A stretch of 64,000 nucleotides of DNA, from NCBI GenBank assembly GCA_013399875.1, contig VXAZ01007505.1, positions 269,795 through 333,794 of the forward strand. Reading direction: 5' to 3'. Shown here piece after piece: positions 12,901-26,020 of the stretch (positions within the stretch are counted from its first letter, which is position 1; the number at the start of each line of letters is the position of its first letter). The DNA comes from Gymnorhina tibicen (Eukaryota; Chordata; Aves; Passeriformes; Artamidae). The notes under the pieces were generated by a model that saw nothing but the letters and a program-made list of their open reading frames with translations, ran no database searches and had not been told where the DNA came from. The position numbers and the translations under genes were made by a program.

Positions 12901-15900
12901 TCCTGAGCAACATGAATCCTGTCTTTTTTGGTTCTCTGACTAGATATAAGCATGTCAGAGTTTTCTCAGAAGGTTTGAAACTTCTGTCTGTGCTACTGGG
13001 ATTCTTAAATCTCCATGGACTTTCTTCAAATAAGGCACAGCTTTCACTGTATTCAGATATCAATAGTGACCTTTTAGCAGAGTGCTGCATTCCCTGGCAT
13101 TGGCTTTTTGTGATCAGCCTAACCAGACTAACTCAAACTGTGACCCTGAGACTTTTGCTAAGTGACCTAGAGCCTCCCAGCACAGAGGGGATGATGATAT
13201 AGTTTGGGGTTTTTTTCAGTCTTTTCTTTCTCTGAGAGATCTGTTACTGATCTAGGAAACATGCCTTGCTTAGCATGTCTGCTACCAGCCATGACTTCAG
13301 AGCACCTTATTTTCCTTTTCTAGTGCTGCACTTCTCTGGGTTTTATTAGGACAGTTTCTCATGGCTTGTGATTTGGTTACATTCCCACTGATTCTCAAAG
13401 GTGATTAAGCTATTCCTTTCCAAATCACACAGCCAATAGATGATAGCTGCTGATAATGCGATTTTACCCAGCACTTGTTCCATGCAAAAGAAGCTCTGCT
13501 GGGAAGGAATGGCCATGTTTTTTTAGAGAAGGCGAGCAGGTTTGTACTCTTAGTGCCCTCTTTGATCTCTTCTGGACTTATGAATTCCATTCTTTATGGA
13601 AAAACTGTTTAAACAGAAGGGTTGGGGTGTGCTACTCATTTTGTTGTAGTCCCAGGCTCGGTTTTGAGGATAGTTTTTTGGGAAAGTGAAGCATCTGAGA
13701 AATGCCTTTGATCCAGTTTTGGGGTATGTATGGTAAGACCATAGCTCACTCAGCAACATATGTCAAACAATCAAGTGGATTTCTGAGTCACAGTTGGCAA
13801 ACATATGCCGTCTTATTAGAAACAATTTGAAATGCTGAGCTTCAGATGAGCATCTCTTCTTCTCCAATGTAGAAAGAAATTTTAACCCTGAGGCTGTTGC
13901 AATGTCATGCTCCATTTGTATGGGTAACTGACTTGCTCTTTTCTGTTTGCTTATGGGAATGATACAGATTCCAGGAAAGCTGGATTGTCCACACAGTTTC
14001 ACACAGCATGCATGTTGTGCTGGAGAAAGATCCCTCCAATTTTAGGAGAAGTGGCATCCTATTTATTAGCTTTTTCTACTCATTTACGTAGATATTGTCC
14101 TCATTATTTATCTTCCATATTTTTCTATAGTGATGCAAGATATATATTGTCTCAGGTTTACCCTTACCAGAAGTCAACTATTTCCCTACCCTGAAGAATG
14201 AAAGGTGTCCCCATCTGTGCTTTATCAGAGCAAATGAGTGCTCTTTTCATGCCCTAAATAGTCCATTTGGAGTAATGTGTAATGCTTCTTTTCCACAGAG
14301 AAATGTAATCCAAGTCACAATCCTGCTGAAAGTAAATGTTTCTCTACAGCCTGGCACCTTTATCTATGCATACAGATTCTAATTACATGAACTACTATCT
14401 CTCAGGTAATAGTATATCATAAGGCGGGAATGAGGGTTCCTGGATATTCAGTTATGATTTAACTCACAGGTTGTGACTTCTTGCTAAATATTAACTGGGC
14501 TCAGGTTCCTGGGAGCTAACGCTGTTGTGGACCTGGGTTCATGGGTGCTCTGATTCCACTGAAGATAGCAGGGGACCTATCATACTTCACGTTGTGTTGC
14601 AGTTTCAGGGCAATTTTTGTTACAGGCATTCCAATGATATTCTTAGTCAGAGCACATATCTCATTTCAAGCAAGCTCTGCTAATCTAGTGCCATTAGACA
14701 TATTGTTTGCACAGTTGGTAGAATTTCGAGGAGTGTTGAAAGTAACAAGTGGATTCACTTTTGTCTTTAAATTGCCAGGGAAACAGAACCATGCAGTCAC
14801 TTTTTCCTATGACATTGCCATCCTCAGCCAGCTTTGTTGAAAGTATGTAACTTCAGCATGTGAAGTATTGATGACTTCAGTCATTCTCTATCACATTTAT
14901 AGCGAACAAGAGAACACTGTTTGTGTTTTACAGCGACTGAAACAATTCTGTGTACGTTGAATTGCAATAATGGAAGTCAAATGGGGTTTTCTATCTACCT
15001 GAGGAGTAACAGCACCTTCAGCAAGACAGAAGGTTTGGGTGTGGGACTTGAAATATCCCAGGAGTAGGGGAAGATGAAACACTGAGGAGGTTATGGGGAA
15101 GGAGCAACAGTGTTCAGTTAGTATTTGAAAAGTGTATGCCCCATCTCTGTAAGCAGAGGAGTCTGACTGCTCTTCTTACTCTGACTACAAAGACTTGGGG
15201 AAGTAGTTCTGGGCAGCTGTTTGGGAATGTTCCATCAAGCAATGCAACTGAACAAATGTATTCAGGAGGGAGTTTAACTTCTGAATTGTCAATAAGTGAT
15301 CGATTCAGAAAAATCAGTAACTCCTTTTACTGACCGTGAGAATAAACCTGATTTCTGTCTTCCTTTTATTGTATTTGTTTAAGTTTTTAATCTTTTTGCC
15401 AGTAGCCAAATTCTTTGCAATATGCTGAATACATACCAGGGTTTTGTTTTTATTTCAGCACCCCTCAGGACTTGAGTAAATGGTCCAAGGACTAGTCTCA
15501 TTGATATTGTCTCCAGAAAAATAGTCTCTTTCTGCTGCTGTGTTTCCTTCATCTGTTACAGAGGAGATTGTGAAGAAATTTTTAACCAACTATATCTTTT
15601 GTTTGCATTTAGCTTTTGTCTAATTTTATAATTTCTTTGTTGTAGGAATTGCATTAACCCTATGTATTACAGGTCTCAAAATGAAGGATTATCTTCCAGT
15701 GTGAGAAGAGCACTGTGGAACCAGTGGAAATACTAATGTTCTGTTTACAACGCTGTTCCTGCACTTTCAAGACACCGTCTGTCTTTAAATGAGGTACAGT
15801 TTTCAAAGGCTTTAATCCAACTAACTGAGAATTTCACTGGCATGGTTACACAAAGGAATTAAGAACTGGTCATCTGCAAAGCAACCTTAATAGATGTGTG

Positions 15901-16490
15901 TTTTTAAACAAGTTCACTCCTCTCTCTAAATGTCAAAAATTGAGTTATTTTTGCAGTTCATTGGGAAACTCAGCTGCTTTTCTAGCTTATTTTTATTTGT
16001 TATCTTTTCTTTGGCCACCAGAAAGTCTGAGAAATCATACTGCATCCTTTAGAAAAAGCCTTGTTTAGGAGATAAAAATGCAAAACCAGCCTGCAGGAGC
16101 TTCTTTATTTTCAGCATTCTTTGAGGCTGACTCATGGTTTAGCTTTTTGTTTATCCTCATTGGATGCCATCCACACAGAACAATCCCTCTAAGCGATATT
16201 ACTCCACTTGCTTTGAATAATCTGACCTGCACAAGTTTGTTATACAAAACTTCATATAGAGCAAGAATTTTCTGTCCTGAAAACCTCTCATCAGTCAAGA
16301 AGCCAGAATGAATGCGAACAACTTCTGTTCTGAAGTGTCAAGGGAATAGGTTTGAGTAAGAATATATCTTCTAAATGCACAGTCTTGCTCCGGCTGACCT
16401 GTGATATGGCTTTCTGTCCACAGCCCTTGTGTTCCATAACAATATTAGAATATGCTTGGGCTTCTGTGGCCTAACTTCCCTACTGTAAAT
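9942..16490. other. AT-rich non-coding stretch, nothing firmly recognised
   Basis: No transposon or gene is identified with confidence. On the minus strand around 10745-10815 there is a tRNA-like B-box (GGTTCAAATCC) in a context faintly like an ancient tRNA-derived SINE, but no A-box at the right spacing is convincing. The open frames here, such as those at 14541-14840 and 16065-16311, show no known domain. Confidence 0.55.
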
Positions 16491-16705
16491 CACAGAATCA
16501 TTGTGGTTCGAAAAGATCTCTAAGATCATGAAGTCTCAGTTGTTAACCCAGTGCTGCCAAGTCCACTACTAACCTGTGTCCTTAAATTCCACTTCTACAT
16601 GTTTTAAACACCTCCAGGGTTGGTGACTCATTCACTTCCCTGGGCAGACCTTTTTTTTTTGGTAAAAAAATTTTTCATGATGTCTCACACTGAAACCCTC
16701 AGTCA
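16491..16705 (-). mobile_element. CR1 LINE 3'-end fragment, antisense
   Basis: Plus strand begins 'CACAGAATCATTGTGGTT' and continues through 'AAGATCATGAAGTC', 'AACCCAGTGCTGCCAAGTCC' and 'TTCCCTGGGCAG', the reverse complement of the CR1 3' UTR and ORF2 end. The copy is short, diverged, and has a poly-T run (about 16650-16659) where the coding part should continue. It is severely 5'-truncated and inactive. Confidence 0.85.
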
Positions 16706-19700
16706 TCTGAACTACTATAAACACCAGGTATTTATATAGAGAGAAGGATACAGAGGAGGCATCTCTCTTATCACAGAGGATGTCTGCTTCATTGCACAGA
16801 ATAATTAGTGTTACTGTGGATACTTTTAAGGATAAATCAGATGAAAGTTCAATGTTGAAACCACAATCCTGTGAGTCACTAATAAATAGCTGACACTTGA
16901 ACGTATGGGAGCTGCACACATTTTCTTTCAGTTCTACAAACCTCCTCTTATTTCCCTGCAAAAAGCTAATTACCAGCTCTTATTTATTTTTCTTTGCCTG
17001 TATATTGTCTCAGTTATTAGTGTTATGCTTATTTGAAACTGACACTTCTGCCTACATATCAACTCTTAGTAAAAGGAAGATGTAATTGCTGAAAGGAGTC
17101 TTTTGGCATAGTGGCTATTTAATATAATTACCATTTAATGAGGAAGCAATCATGAAAAGTAAGTCAAACCTTTGACCACAGTTAAAATCTTCTTTCATGA
17201 ACTTAGAAATTGAAAATATTTATATGGATCCCTTTATAAATCACCTATGTTGTTTGTAGGTATTTTATGTAAAGGGCCTGGATCAACTGCTGCTCCAGCT
17301 GCTGTGCATACAGTGTTGTCAAAACCAGAGCTGATTCTTAAAACAATTTCTGAAACAAGTAGTAGGTGGCAAAACTGTTTTCCTTCATAAATGTGTAACT
17401 TGCCATCTGCAATATCTGAGTATATTATAAAACAACAGGCCAGGTTTAAGGATACAGTATTTGTGTAATTGAAAGAGATGGTATTGATTAATGAAGTCCA
17501 CCTGAGAAATAAATCAAATTTTGTTTATTTATTTATTGTTTAAAAGATATTTTATTTTTATCAGTTATGGACCTTTCAAATCACCTTCAGGGAAAATTTA
17601 AAATATAAACACAAAGGTATGCCACTTCCAAGTTTCAAAGGTCTGTTGGCTTGCATAAGTGCACCAACTATATTCTGAAAAAGAGTATTTATAACTGTAT
17701 TTATTTATTAATTTAACAACCAAAAATCAAACTCATCATTGATTCAGCTAAAATTGGTGTTACACTTTTATATTGGATTTTGGGATTTCAGTGGTCTGCT
17801 TGCCTGGCTTTTTTTTCTTAAGTTGATGTATCCATGAAGAAAGACACTTCTAGCCAATGAACATAGTTTTTTTGATGATAATGAATCAGTCGATTTTTGA
17901 AGGAAAGAATAGGGTCTATGAAAGAGTAAAACCACTTCTTTATAGGCTAAATGAGCTGCAGGTCAGAATGGCAAAGCTGAAATGTTTGAAAGTGCACTTT
18001 TTCCTTCTCCTTTAATACAGCATTGAGATGTGCTTAGACTTATATTCCTTATGCTTTATATTGATGGCATTTTATGAAGTCATTCCAGTGTTCCCTAGAA
18101 ATGTAAGATTATGGATTATTTCATATATATTGAGCTTAGAAGAATGAATTGAAAGAAATGAGACAATTTTATGGAATATCTTGACAATAGTTTCTCCAAA
18201 TACTTTAAGATGAACTGTAGGTTTAGTCTGCGCAGATTCCATCCTGAGGTAAAAGAATGTTCCTTACAGAGAATCTTTGTGTCTGCTTCTCAGAAATACT
18301 TGTATTTCTTGGGAAATTTTTAGACTAGTGATGATATGTTAACTAAAAAGGTTGACTGTTTTATGTTGTAAAGAGAGAAAATTATTTGAAAAATCGAATC
18401 GATAAATTTCGCTTGCAAATCACATACTGGATCCAGTTTACCAGTGAGTAATCACTGTTTCCTATTGTTTGTGCATTTTTTATCTGTCTCTTAGTTTGCA
18501 GTCAATAGTTTATAATTTATATCAATATTAATGTCTTCCTCTCTCCTAACATTCTATTTTAGGGAAAGACAATAGAAGAACATAGTATATTTTATGTCAC
18601 ATTGTTCACTAAATTTTGAAAAAAGGGAAAGTATTTTTATTTATATTTGACACTTCCTGAAACAAACCACTCCATTTTTCTTAAAATGATTTTTATATAG
18701 ACAAACTTTAAAACTTTAAATATCTGAATTAATATCTATGTTTTCCCACTGAATACAAATAATCATTTTAAAGATTTTCTTTGTATTTATAGTACTTACC
18801 AGGGCATATGCTTATCCATTCTGAATGTTAATTGATGGCAGAGCTCAATTTTTCTGTCATCATATCGGATTTGTCAAGGACAGACAGTAAAAACTAAGAG
18901 CCGGGGGACTGCAAAACATGTGTCTTAGCTGAGAAAACATTGTCTTCCATCACAGCAGGCTTTCTAGTGTATTAGAAAAAAAAGCTATTATTAGGAAACT
19001 CCCTTCAATGTTTTTAGTAATTTGAAACAGTGACACTCTTGCTACAAATGTGTATGGTACAATGTTGCTGAATGTACTAACATTCAAGCCAACCTTTTTT
19101 TTTTTTTTTTCCCCCTCCTGAATTCTGAGGGTTTAAGTCTATACTTTACAAAACTTGGGTAATGTTTCTGAAAGGTCGTGGAACATTTCATAGATGGGTA
19201 ATGCTCTTGCAAATGGAGCTTTGATGGGCTGGGTACTACTGTTATTCAAAAGGGCTGAAAAGTCCCAAGAACTCGCTCCTTTCTGCATTTTCCTGCCACC
19301 AGAAGGAGAGCAGCTGAGAAGGAGAGAGCTTCTGCTGTCTCCAACCCCTCTAACAAGGAATCTTTTGAACAAGAAAGAAATACATGAATTTGCTTGTTTC
19401 TCTGTGGAGAACAGTGATGTGAACAGAAGGGGCCCAGAACCTGAGGAAAATCAGCTCTCATATTCTCATGCAAAAATTAAGTTCAGATTAAGCTGTTGTT
19501 ACTTCCTTTCTTTCCTCTTTCTTACAGTTGCAGATCTGAAAAATGAGAATGGAGAACTCTCTTGGACCCACAAATCTCCCCAGGCAGCAGAGGCAGGAGT
19601 GCCTGAGGAATGGTAGTGTCAGGCACACCTGCCCAGGGCCAGTGGAGCTACATGGGGCAGCCCCATCCTTGATTAGAACATCCACTGCTATAGGAAGAAG

Positions 19701-20389
19701 AGGAGCATGCTGGGGTACTCAAAGGCAGATGTGGGGCTCGGGAAGAAACTGGGGCTGGGGAGCACAAGACAAACTCTTGTATTCCATTTAGTAAAGCTTA
19801 CATTCATCCAAAAGTTTAACCTGTAAGTTGAAAGGTTTCTGGTGAATGTCTTTGGATTAGGCAATAATGAAGTGCTATTCCAGTCTACAAAATACTTGCT
19901 CTGAAGTATGTGGTTTAAAAGCAGAAAAAACCCCACCCCAAAACTCTCAGTTCTCCATCATCATGTGAAAGTTGAGGGATTTTTTTGGGCAGCTGGATGG
20001 TTTCTGAGGCATTCTGGGAGAGCAAATGTGGAGGATTCCACTGTGTGGAAGACTTACGTCCATTTAAAAACAAGACCTGTTTGATCAATTATGTATGCAC
20101 ATATACTATCGCTCCAAATCTGCATATATTGCTTTTCCATGCAAAATACAGGTTCTTGCACAAGGCTTCCAGTTTCAATGTGTCATGTATTGTAGCATTG
20201 TATTTTGAAAGTCTGTAGTAGCTGTTATCTGATATTTATACAATGCAGACTCTGGGCGGCCAGGTATTGGAGACTGACAGCCATTTTTGAGTAATATTTC
20301 TTAAAGGAGTTTGAGAAGCTGTGTAGTCTTGAAGGGCTGATTCTAGCCTTTTCCCTCCTGTGAGCAGTTCTACACAGGCACCACCCTGC
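16706..20389. other. AT-rich non-coding stretch with one acceptor-like site
   Basis: Mostly simple AT-rich DNA with TTTA/TTAT-rich runs (17510-17720) and a homopolymer of 16 T followed by 5 C (19095-19115). At 19497-19526 a long pyrimidine tract ends in CTTACAG and is followed by an open frame to 19616, so a spliced non-coding or small coding exon is conceivable. No family is recognised. Confidence 0.5.
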
Positions 20390-20690
20390 CCATGGCCCAG
20401 GACACTGTTCCAGCCCCACTGGAGCCATCATTCCCATCCCAGTGATTCTGGAGCAGGGCTGGTCTCCAGCTCCCCACAGCCCTGCCCTGCTGAGCCAGGC
20501 CCACCCACGGCCCTGCATTCCCAGAGAGCTGCCTGATGCCCAGGGCTGGGGCTGCTCCTGCTCCAGGTCCTGGCTGGGGTGGGACATGCACTGGCTGACA
20601 GGCCCTGCCCAGATGGATATCCTGGGGAGCCCTCACCACCTCCAGTGTCTGACCCTGTGGGACCCACCAGCCTTTGTGGCGCTTGGACAA
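20390..20690. other. GC-rich patch of unknown origin
   Basis: About 300 bases rich in CCTG/CAGG and CCC/GGG, standing out from AT-rich flanks. Frames are open on both strands because of the composition, not because of coding. It contains few CG dinucleotides, so it is not a typical CpG island. It may be a diverged retroelement or a local GC-biased segment; I do not recognise a repeat family. Confidence 0.45.
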
Positions 20691-23583
20691 TGTGAATGTT
20701 TATTAGCAACATATTAATTACGAAAAAAATCCAAGTAGGCTTTTTCTTAACTGAAACATTTCCCAGGAGACCTTTTCTTCCAATCCAAAGCTCACATTCA
20801 TAAGACTTTTGTCCTCTGTGGCAATATGTATTAAATTCAATAGCACAAAATGAGTAGTGAGTCAGCCACCACACTCTGAATCATCAAAATACTGCTGTAT
20901 TATTACCAGATGTTAAAACTGACATGTTGTTCGAGTAGGAAGAGTAATGCAAGTTTAAGGAATCCTTGTGACTCAGTGGTGTGTGTAGGAAGCCCCGTGG
21001 TGTTGTGTAATGGGAAGAACAGCCTGGAATTGATCCTGCCAGTTTTTCCTGCGGAAAACCGCCAGAGACTTGAGCTGTTAAGTCAATGTTGCGTTTTAAT
21101 GAAATTTTTGGCACATCTAATGCTAAAAGTCCCCTGAAGGGAAAATATTGTAAATCCAGCTGGTAGTGCTAGAAGTTAGGTTCGTAGGTTGGGAAGGAGG
21201 TTGTTGCTTGTAGTGTTTGTTGGGAACTGGGGAGAGGTGCTGCTTCCTGTCCTGTGGGATTGGCCCTAGGGAAGTAGGGCTGGGAGCTGCCACCTGGTTC
21301 CTCACTGTGAGGGGGTGTTTGCTGTGAGTGCTGGCACTGCGCCCTGGCCATGAGCAGGGGTGCAAGAGTACTCGATGGAACCACTGCATGGACACTTGTG
21401 TCATAAATGTAATAAGTGAAATGAACCATGAGCAGATATATAGGGGAATATACAGGCCAGGTGGCTTGTGAGATGTGTGTGTTTCAATATGGGCCAATAC
21501 GTCATGAACTTCATGACTGTGTACATACGTGAGAAAGGAAGCAGTTGACAAAATGTTTATACTGAAAATAAAATTGTACTTCAAAGACTGCTTGTAGGCA
21601 TCAGTCAGTTAGGGAAAATGTGGGTTTTTTTACTTGCCCTATGAGTTTCAGAAGCTGTGTTTCAAAGATGCTTTCAGGTACTTGCATTTGGGAAATGTAA
21701 CCAAATACACTAGTGAAATACCTATTGCATATATTTAATAATGATGCAGTTATAAATTGAGACTAATGCATACTATAACATTAATTTCATAACATAATGT
21801 GTGTGTGTGCATGTGTGGGCTTTCTCTTCCTGATGGCTGTGAGAGTAGTTTGTTAAGTTAGCAGCCTAAAACTGGAGGGTGTTAATAATCCCTATGTTAT
21901 TTATGTATATCTTCGTGCATTGTACAGGTTGTAGCCTATATAGAATTATCACTTCTCTGTTGGGTTCTCTCTCTGTTATTTAACTTTCCTGCAGGATACC
22001 ACTGAAAGGAAACAAAGGCACTTCTGTCCCTCCCAGATCTGGATGCAGAAACAATCCCACTTCTGTTAACTCCTGATGATGGAACTGGGCCAGCTCAGCT
22101 ACAGTTCTCTGCTTCCAGAGTATGCAACCAAATAGTTCTACTAAAAGTAGGAGAAAGTTAGCCAGTGAAACAAAAGAGCACTTTAGAGAGATTATTTTAT
22201 AATCTTAAGTGTATATTTTTCTCCCGTAATGTTATACATCATCAAAAGCTAATTTGAATGGTATTCTTCAGGGATAAAGGAAAGGAGCAGATCCAGCCTG
22301 CAGTCTTCTGGCAAGCCCAGAATTCCTTGAGGCTTGTTGCCTTAAGGCCCTAAGCCTGTTTTACTCAGTTTTTGATTGTTTTAATTTTATGTTTCTCTTT
22401 TCATGTTTTTTTTTTCATCATCCATACGAAAGAGTTGATTCTCAAATTGTTCCTCCTTTCCTACAGTTCTAAAGATACAGTGTGGAGAGGTTGATTTGTG
22501 AAGAACATCTACATGCATGTTGGCCACCCTGTAGTGTATTGAGAAGTCTCTCTTTAGACAGGTAGAGAAACTCAAGTGAGAACAAACCATTTAAGAGTGG
22601 GAAAGGCTGTGATGGCACATAGTTGATCACATCAATATGGAAGCTTATGACATCTCAACATTCCAGACAAAATATGTGGAAGTAGAGTTCAGACACCTTG
22701 AGACTGCTCTGTCCTGTGACTCAAAGTGGGATTTGATTTATAAATAGGAATTATTAGGAAACTCCTTTTGAAAGCTCTGTTCTGGTGAAACTTAGAAGAG
22801 TTATGTGCACATATAAAGTTCCAGCTGCTGAGCCTGTGGCTGCAGCCTTGTGAACACTTGTGACTTAATGAAGTCAACAAAAACTGCTGACAATTTTTCA
22901 CATGCAATAGGTGCTTGAGTCTTTGTAGCTTTGACTAATTTGTGAACTATTGTACTATTTTGACACTTGCAAGAAGAGCATTTGAAATGACACTATCTTA
23001 CTGGCAATCCAGAGTCTCCACCTACTTTATGCTGTGGGAGGCAATTAATGAATGAACTTTGACATAAAACAATATATAAACCTGGGAGCAGAACACAGGT
23101 TGATCATCAAGGCTACTGTGTTTGATGGTCTGTAGAGAAGGAGGAATGCAATTCTAAATCTTATTAAGCCGATGAGTGATATCTCTCTCTCTCCCTATTA
23201 AACAATTTTGAAATACTTAGGCTGAAAGTGCAGTTTAACAAAATTCTAAGCTGCCTTCTGAAGATCCCACAGGGCAAAACCTGTAAACATTCAAATGTGA
23301 TTTCTGAGTTTGCCAAGACAAAACTGCCATGTATGTGAAAGAGCTGAAGGCCACATACTTTATAACTTCTATGCAGGAGAAAGGTGAGGAAAATGGACCT
23401 TACAGACCATCTGTACTGGAAAATAAGTGTTTGTAGGAGCTTTAAGAGGCATGGCTGTGATGTTGTTCCATGTTGTTCCATGTTGATCCATGGTGCTGGC
23501 TGCATTAAAATGGTATTTTTTTAGTGTATTCTGGCTGCATTTGTTTAATAGTCTATAGAATAAACTCTCTAGTTTACTTATTT
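20691..23583. other. non-coding stretch with short tandem repeats
   Basis: Contains a small (TG)n tract (21799-21816) and three tandem copies of a 10-base unit at 23461-23490 (TGTTGTTCCA twice, then one copy with a single change). The minus-strand frame at 21123-21584 is low-complexity Ser/Thr/Pro/His-rich and has no recognised domain. No transposon identified. Confidence 0.5.
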
Positions 23584-23727
23584 GACCCCAAGATTAGCTC
23601 AGTTCCTTAAAACATGGTGCTAATAACACTGGAGGTTGTGGGTTCAACCCACATATGGGCCATTCACTTCAGGGTTGGACTTGATGGTGCTTGTGGGTCC
23701 CCTCTAACTCAGAATAATCTGTGACTT
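23584..23727 (+). mobile_element. tRNA-Ile-derived SINE with CR1-like tail (TguSINE1-like)
   Basis: The first ~75 bases copy a nuclear tRNA-Ile(AAU): an A-box region 'TTAGCTCAGTTCC', the anticodon loop CTAATAA in 'GGTGCTAATAAC', a B-box 'GGTTCAACCC' and a decayed acceptor end 'GGGCCA'. It then continues into 'GTTGGACTTGATGGTGCTTG' and 'CCTCTAACTCAG', which is the CR1 3' tail, ending in 'TCTGTGAC'. This head-plus-tail design allows mobilisation by CR1 reverse transcriptase. From established knowledge it corresponds to a passerine SINE (TguSINE1). Several stem mismatches show it is a fossil insertion, not a tRNA gene. Confidence 0.85.
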
Positions 23728-26020
23728 TAGGTTACCTTACTTAAATTTGGAAAGAAATCACTGTCTTGAAGCCTATGGAACAGAATCTTGGTTTGTGGCC
23801 ATAGTGAAAAATTATGAGATACTCAGGCAACTTCAATATCTCTGCTGGACTTTTCCACACATGGTTTGCTTATGCAAACAAAAGCTATGGATGTGACTTC
23901 TCTTTTCAAGATATTTGTGTGGAAGCAAGAGGGGAGAAAAATAGAGATTAAAGAATTATGCTTTAAATATTAGATATTGAAACCCACAATAATTTAAATT
24001 CTATGATATATTCTTTTTTAAAATAGTAAGATACTTCTGAATTTTGTCTCTTAAAGGCAACCAAAGAATTTGGCCATTGCCAAAGTTACCTGGGACACTT
24101 TGTTGTGCTTTTAGGGACATAACAATTAGATATAAAACCATAATCTCAAAGATTCAATAATTTGGGGGTTTTTTGCATGAAAAAGGGATTGAAGTACTTT
24201 TATTCACTAAATTAGGAGCAATTCCAATGTAATAATGAATTCAGTAAAGATCTTTTCCAAGAGCTGGTTTGGTATATCCCAGGTGAGATGTTCTATAAGA
24301 TTTCCAAATAAAACCTCTTAAAATGAACAACAAATCCATACTTTATTATAAAATTAATTTTTAAATTTTTAATAGGGAAAACTCAAATTGGCAGTTTAAG
24401 GTACTTCACAAGCCCTGTTTATTTCAGTTTTCTCCTGCCCATTGTAAGCTTGTGTTATTGATTTTAATCAGCTCAGTAGCCTTCTTGGTTGCAGCAAACT
24501 TTGCACAAGCTTTTTTCAGAGTGGAGTGCTTATTTTTTGTGAATTTTTTTTCCTGGAGAGGGTGGAGGCTTGTATGGTGGGATTTTTTCTTTGTTTGGTT
24601 TTTTTTAATTTTTAAGGGTTTTTTGTGTGTGTGTTTTTTTCTTTTTGTTTGCTTGTTCTCTTTTTTTTTTTGCTGTTGTTGAATATTCTTACTACCAATT
24701 GCTTTGCTTGCTTCTAGAAGTGATTGGATTCAGACATGTTAATGCTGTGGTGTTAAGGATGCATTGGCTTCCTACATCCAAGGAACTTTCTGTAACCTCC
24801 TGTTTTCAGAGATACATGGCTCGGAGTCAAGCAGCTCTTCTGTAATTCTTTGAATTCAAAATTATGCTGCAGTCCTTTCACTAGCTTGGCATTATGTTCA
24901 GGAACACTTGCCTGTGTTGTCAGTTGTTCAAGAAGGTGCATAAGAACTTGTTTTTTAATATGCAAATATTTTATTGTTTTCTAAGTGTTCTTTTCCTTCT
25001 CTTTTTGCTCTTTTTTATGTTCTTTGAATGTAAAGGTGAATTTTCTAAAATGCAGGATGAAGGAAAGCAGACAGGAGAGGTTCTTAGAGTTGTATTTCAG
25101 AGTCCTTGACTATTTTGATGCTTGTGTTATTGTCTCTTTTGAAACAGAAGTTCGCCTTTATGTACAAGTCTCCTGAAACTGCTTCAGTTTTCTTCCTATT
25201 TCAGTTAATAAATTAAGCATCCCTACTTGCCCCAACCTGTCTCTTATGATACTCTCCATATATGTAATATAAGTGCAAGCAATTTTGCTGTCTTCCACTG
25301 TTTGCTAAATGTATTCAGTGTTCGAATCAATATTGAGGTTTGTTATGAACAGTTGCGGTCAAATCTATGATAAATTATCTTTTCATCAATGTTATTAAAT
25401 GTAGCACTCAGACTATTTGCCAATTAATATGCTGTCATCTTGGAGGAATTTGTGTGAAACTGGATTACACTTGCAAAAAGAATTCCTGTAGTTTCTTCAG
25501 GATATAGAAAATTACATTTAAGATTAATCTTCTTTTCTCTCCACTTCTTTCCCCTCCCCCAACAACTTTTTTCCTTTCTCCTCCTTCTCTGTTGATAAAC
25601 TCATTATTTTCTGAATGAATGCCAACACCGTAGCAGATTTTTCAGACTCTCATCGTAGCAGACATTTTGAGCTATGGCTTTGACAGATTGCACATTTTGA
25701 AAGTGCGATACTGTAGCAAGCTTTTTAGTAAATTTGGCAGACTACATACTGTCTTGAAAACCACTGATGAAAAGTGAAAAATCTATTAGATGTAGGTTGG
25801 CAGGATACATGTGACCTGCTGACAGGCTGTGCACATTTTTTATTTGATTCTAGGAGCAAGGAATCCAATTCTCAGGGGTTTATGAAGAATTTCAGTAAAT
25901 GTCACTTACAGAATGAAAAAACATATTGGAAGAATTAGATTGTAGGAAATGACTAAAAAAAGTGTTGCAAAAGTCTTTGTCTTACATACAGGGATTTTAT
26001 TGAAATTATAACTGCTGAAT
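23728..26020. other. AT-rich non-coding stretch with T-rich low complexity
   Basis: No gene or transposon recognised. The T-rich segment at about 24540-24675 yields Phe-rich artefact frames on the plus strand. A further pyrimidine-rich run is at 25525-25590. Confidence 0.55.

Noticed and set aside
21123..21584. 153-codon minus-strand open frame
   Set aside because: Ser/Thr/Pro/His-biased composition with no recognisable domain, and no promoter or splice support.
23588..23661. Functional tRNA-Ile gene
   Set aside because: The stems have many mismatches and the sequence runs directly into a CR1 tail with no Pol III terminator at the tRNA end, so it is the head of a SINE.
24452..24682. Phe-rich 'membrane protein' frame
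   Set aside because: Produced by a T-rich low-complexity tract, which gives Phe, Leu, Val and Cys codons.
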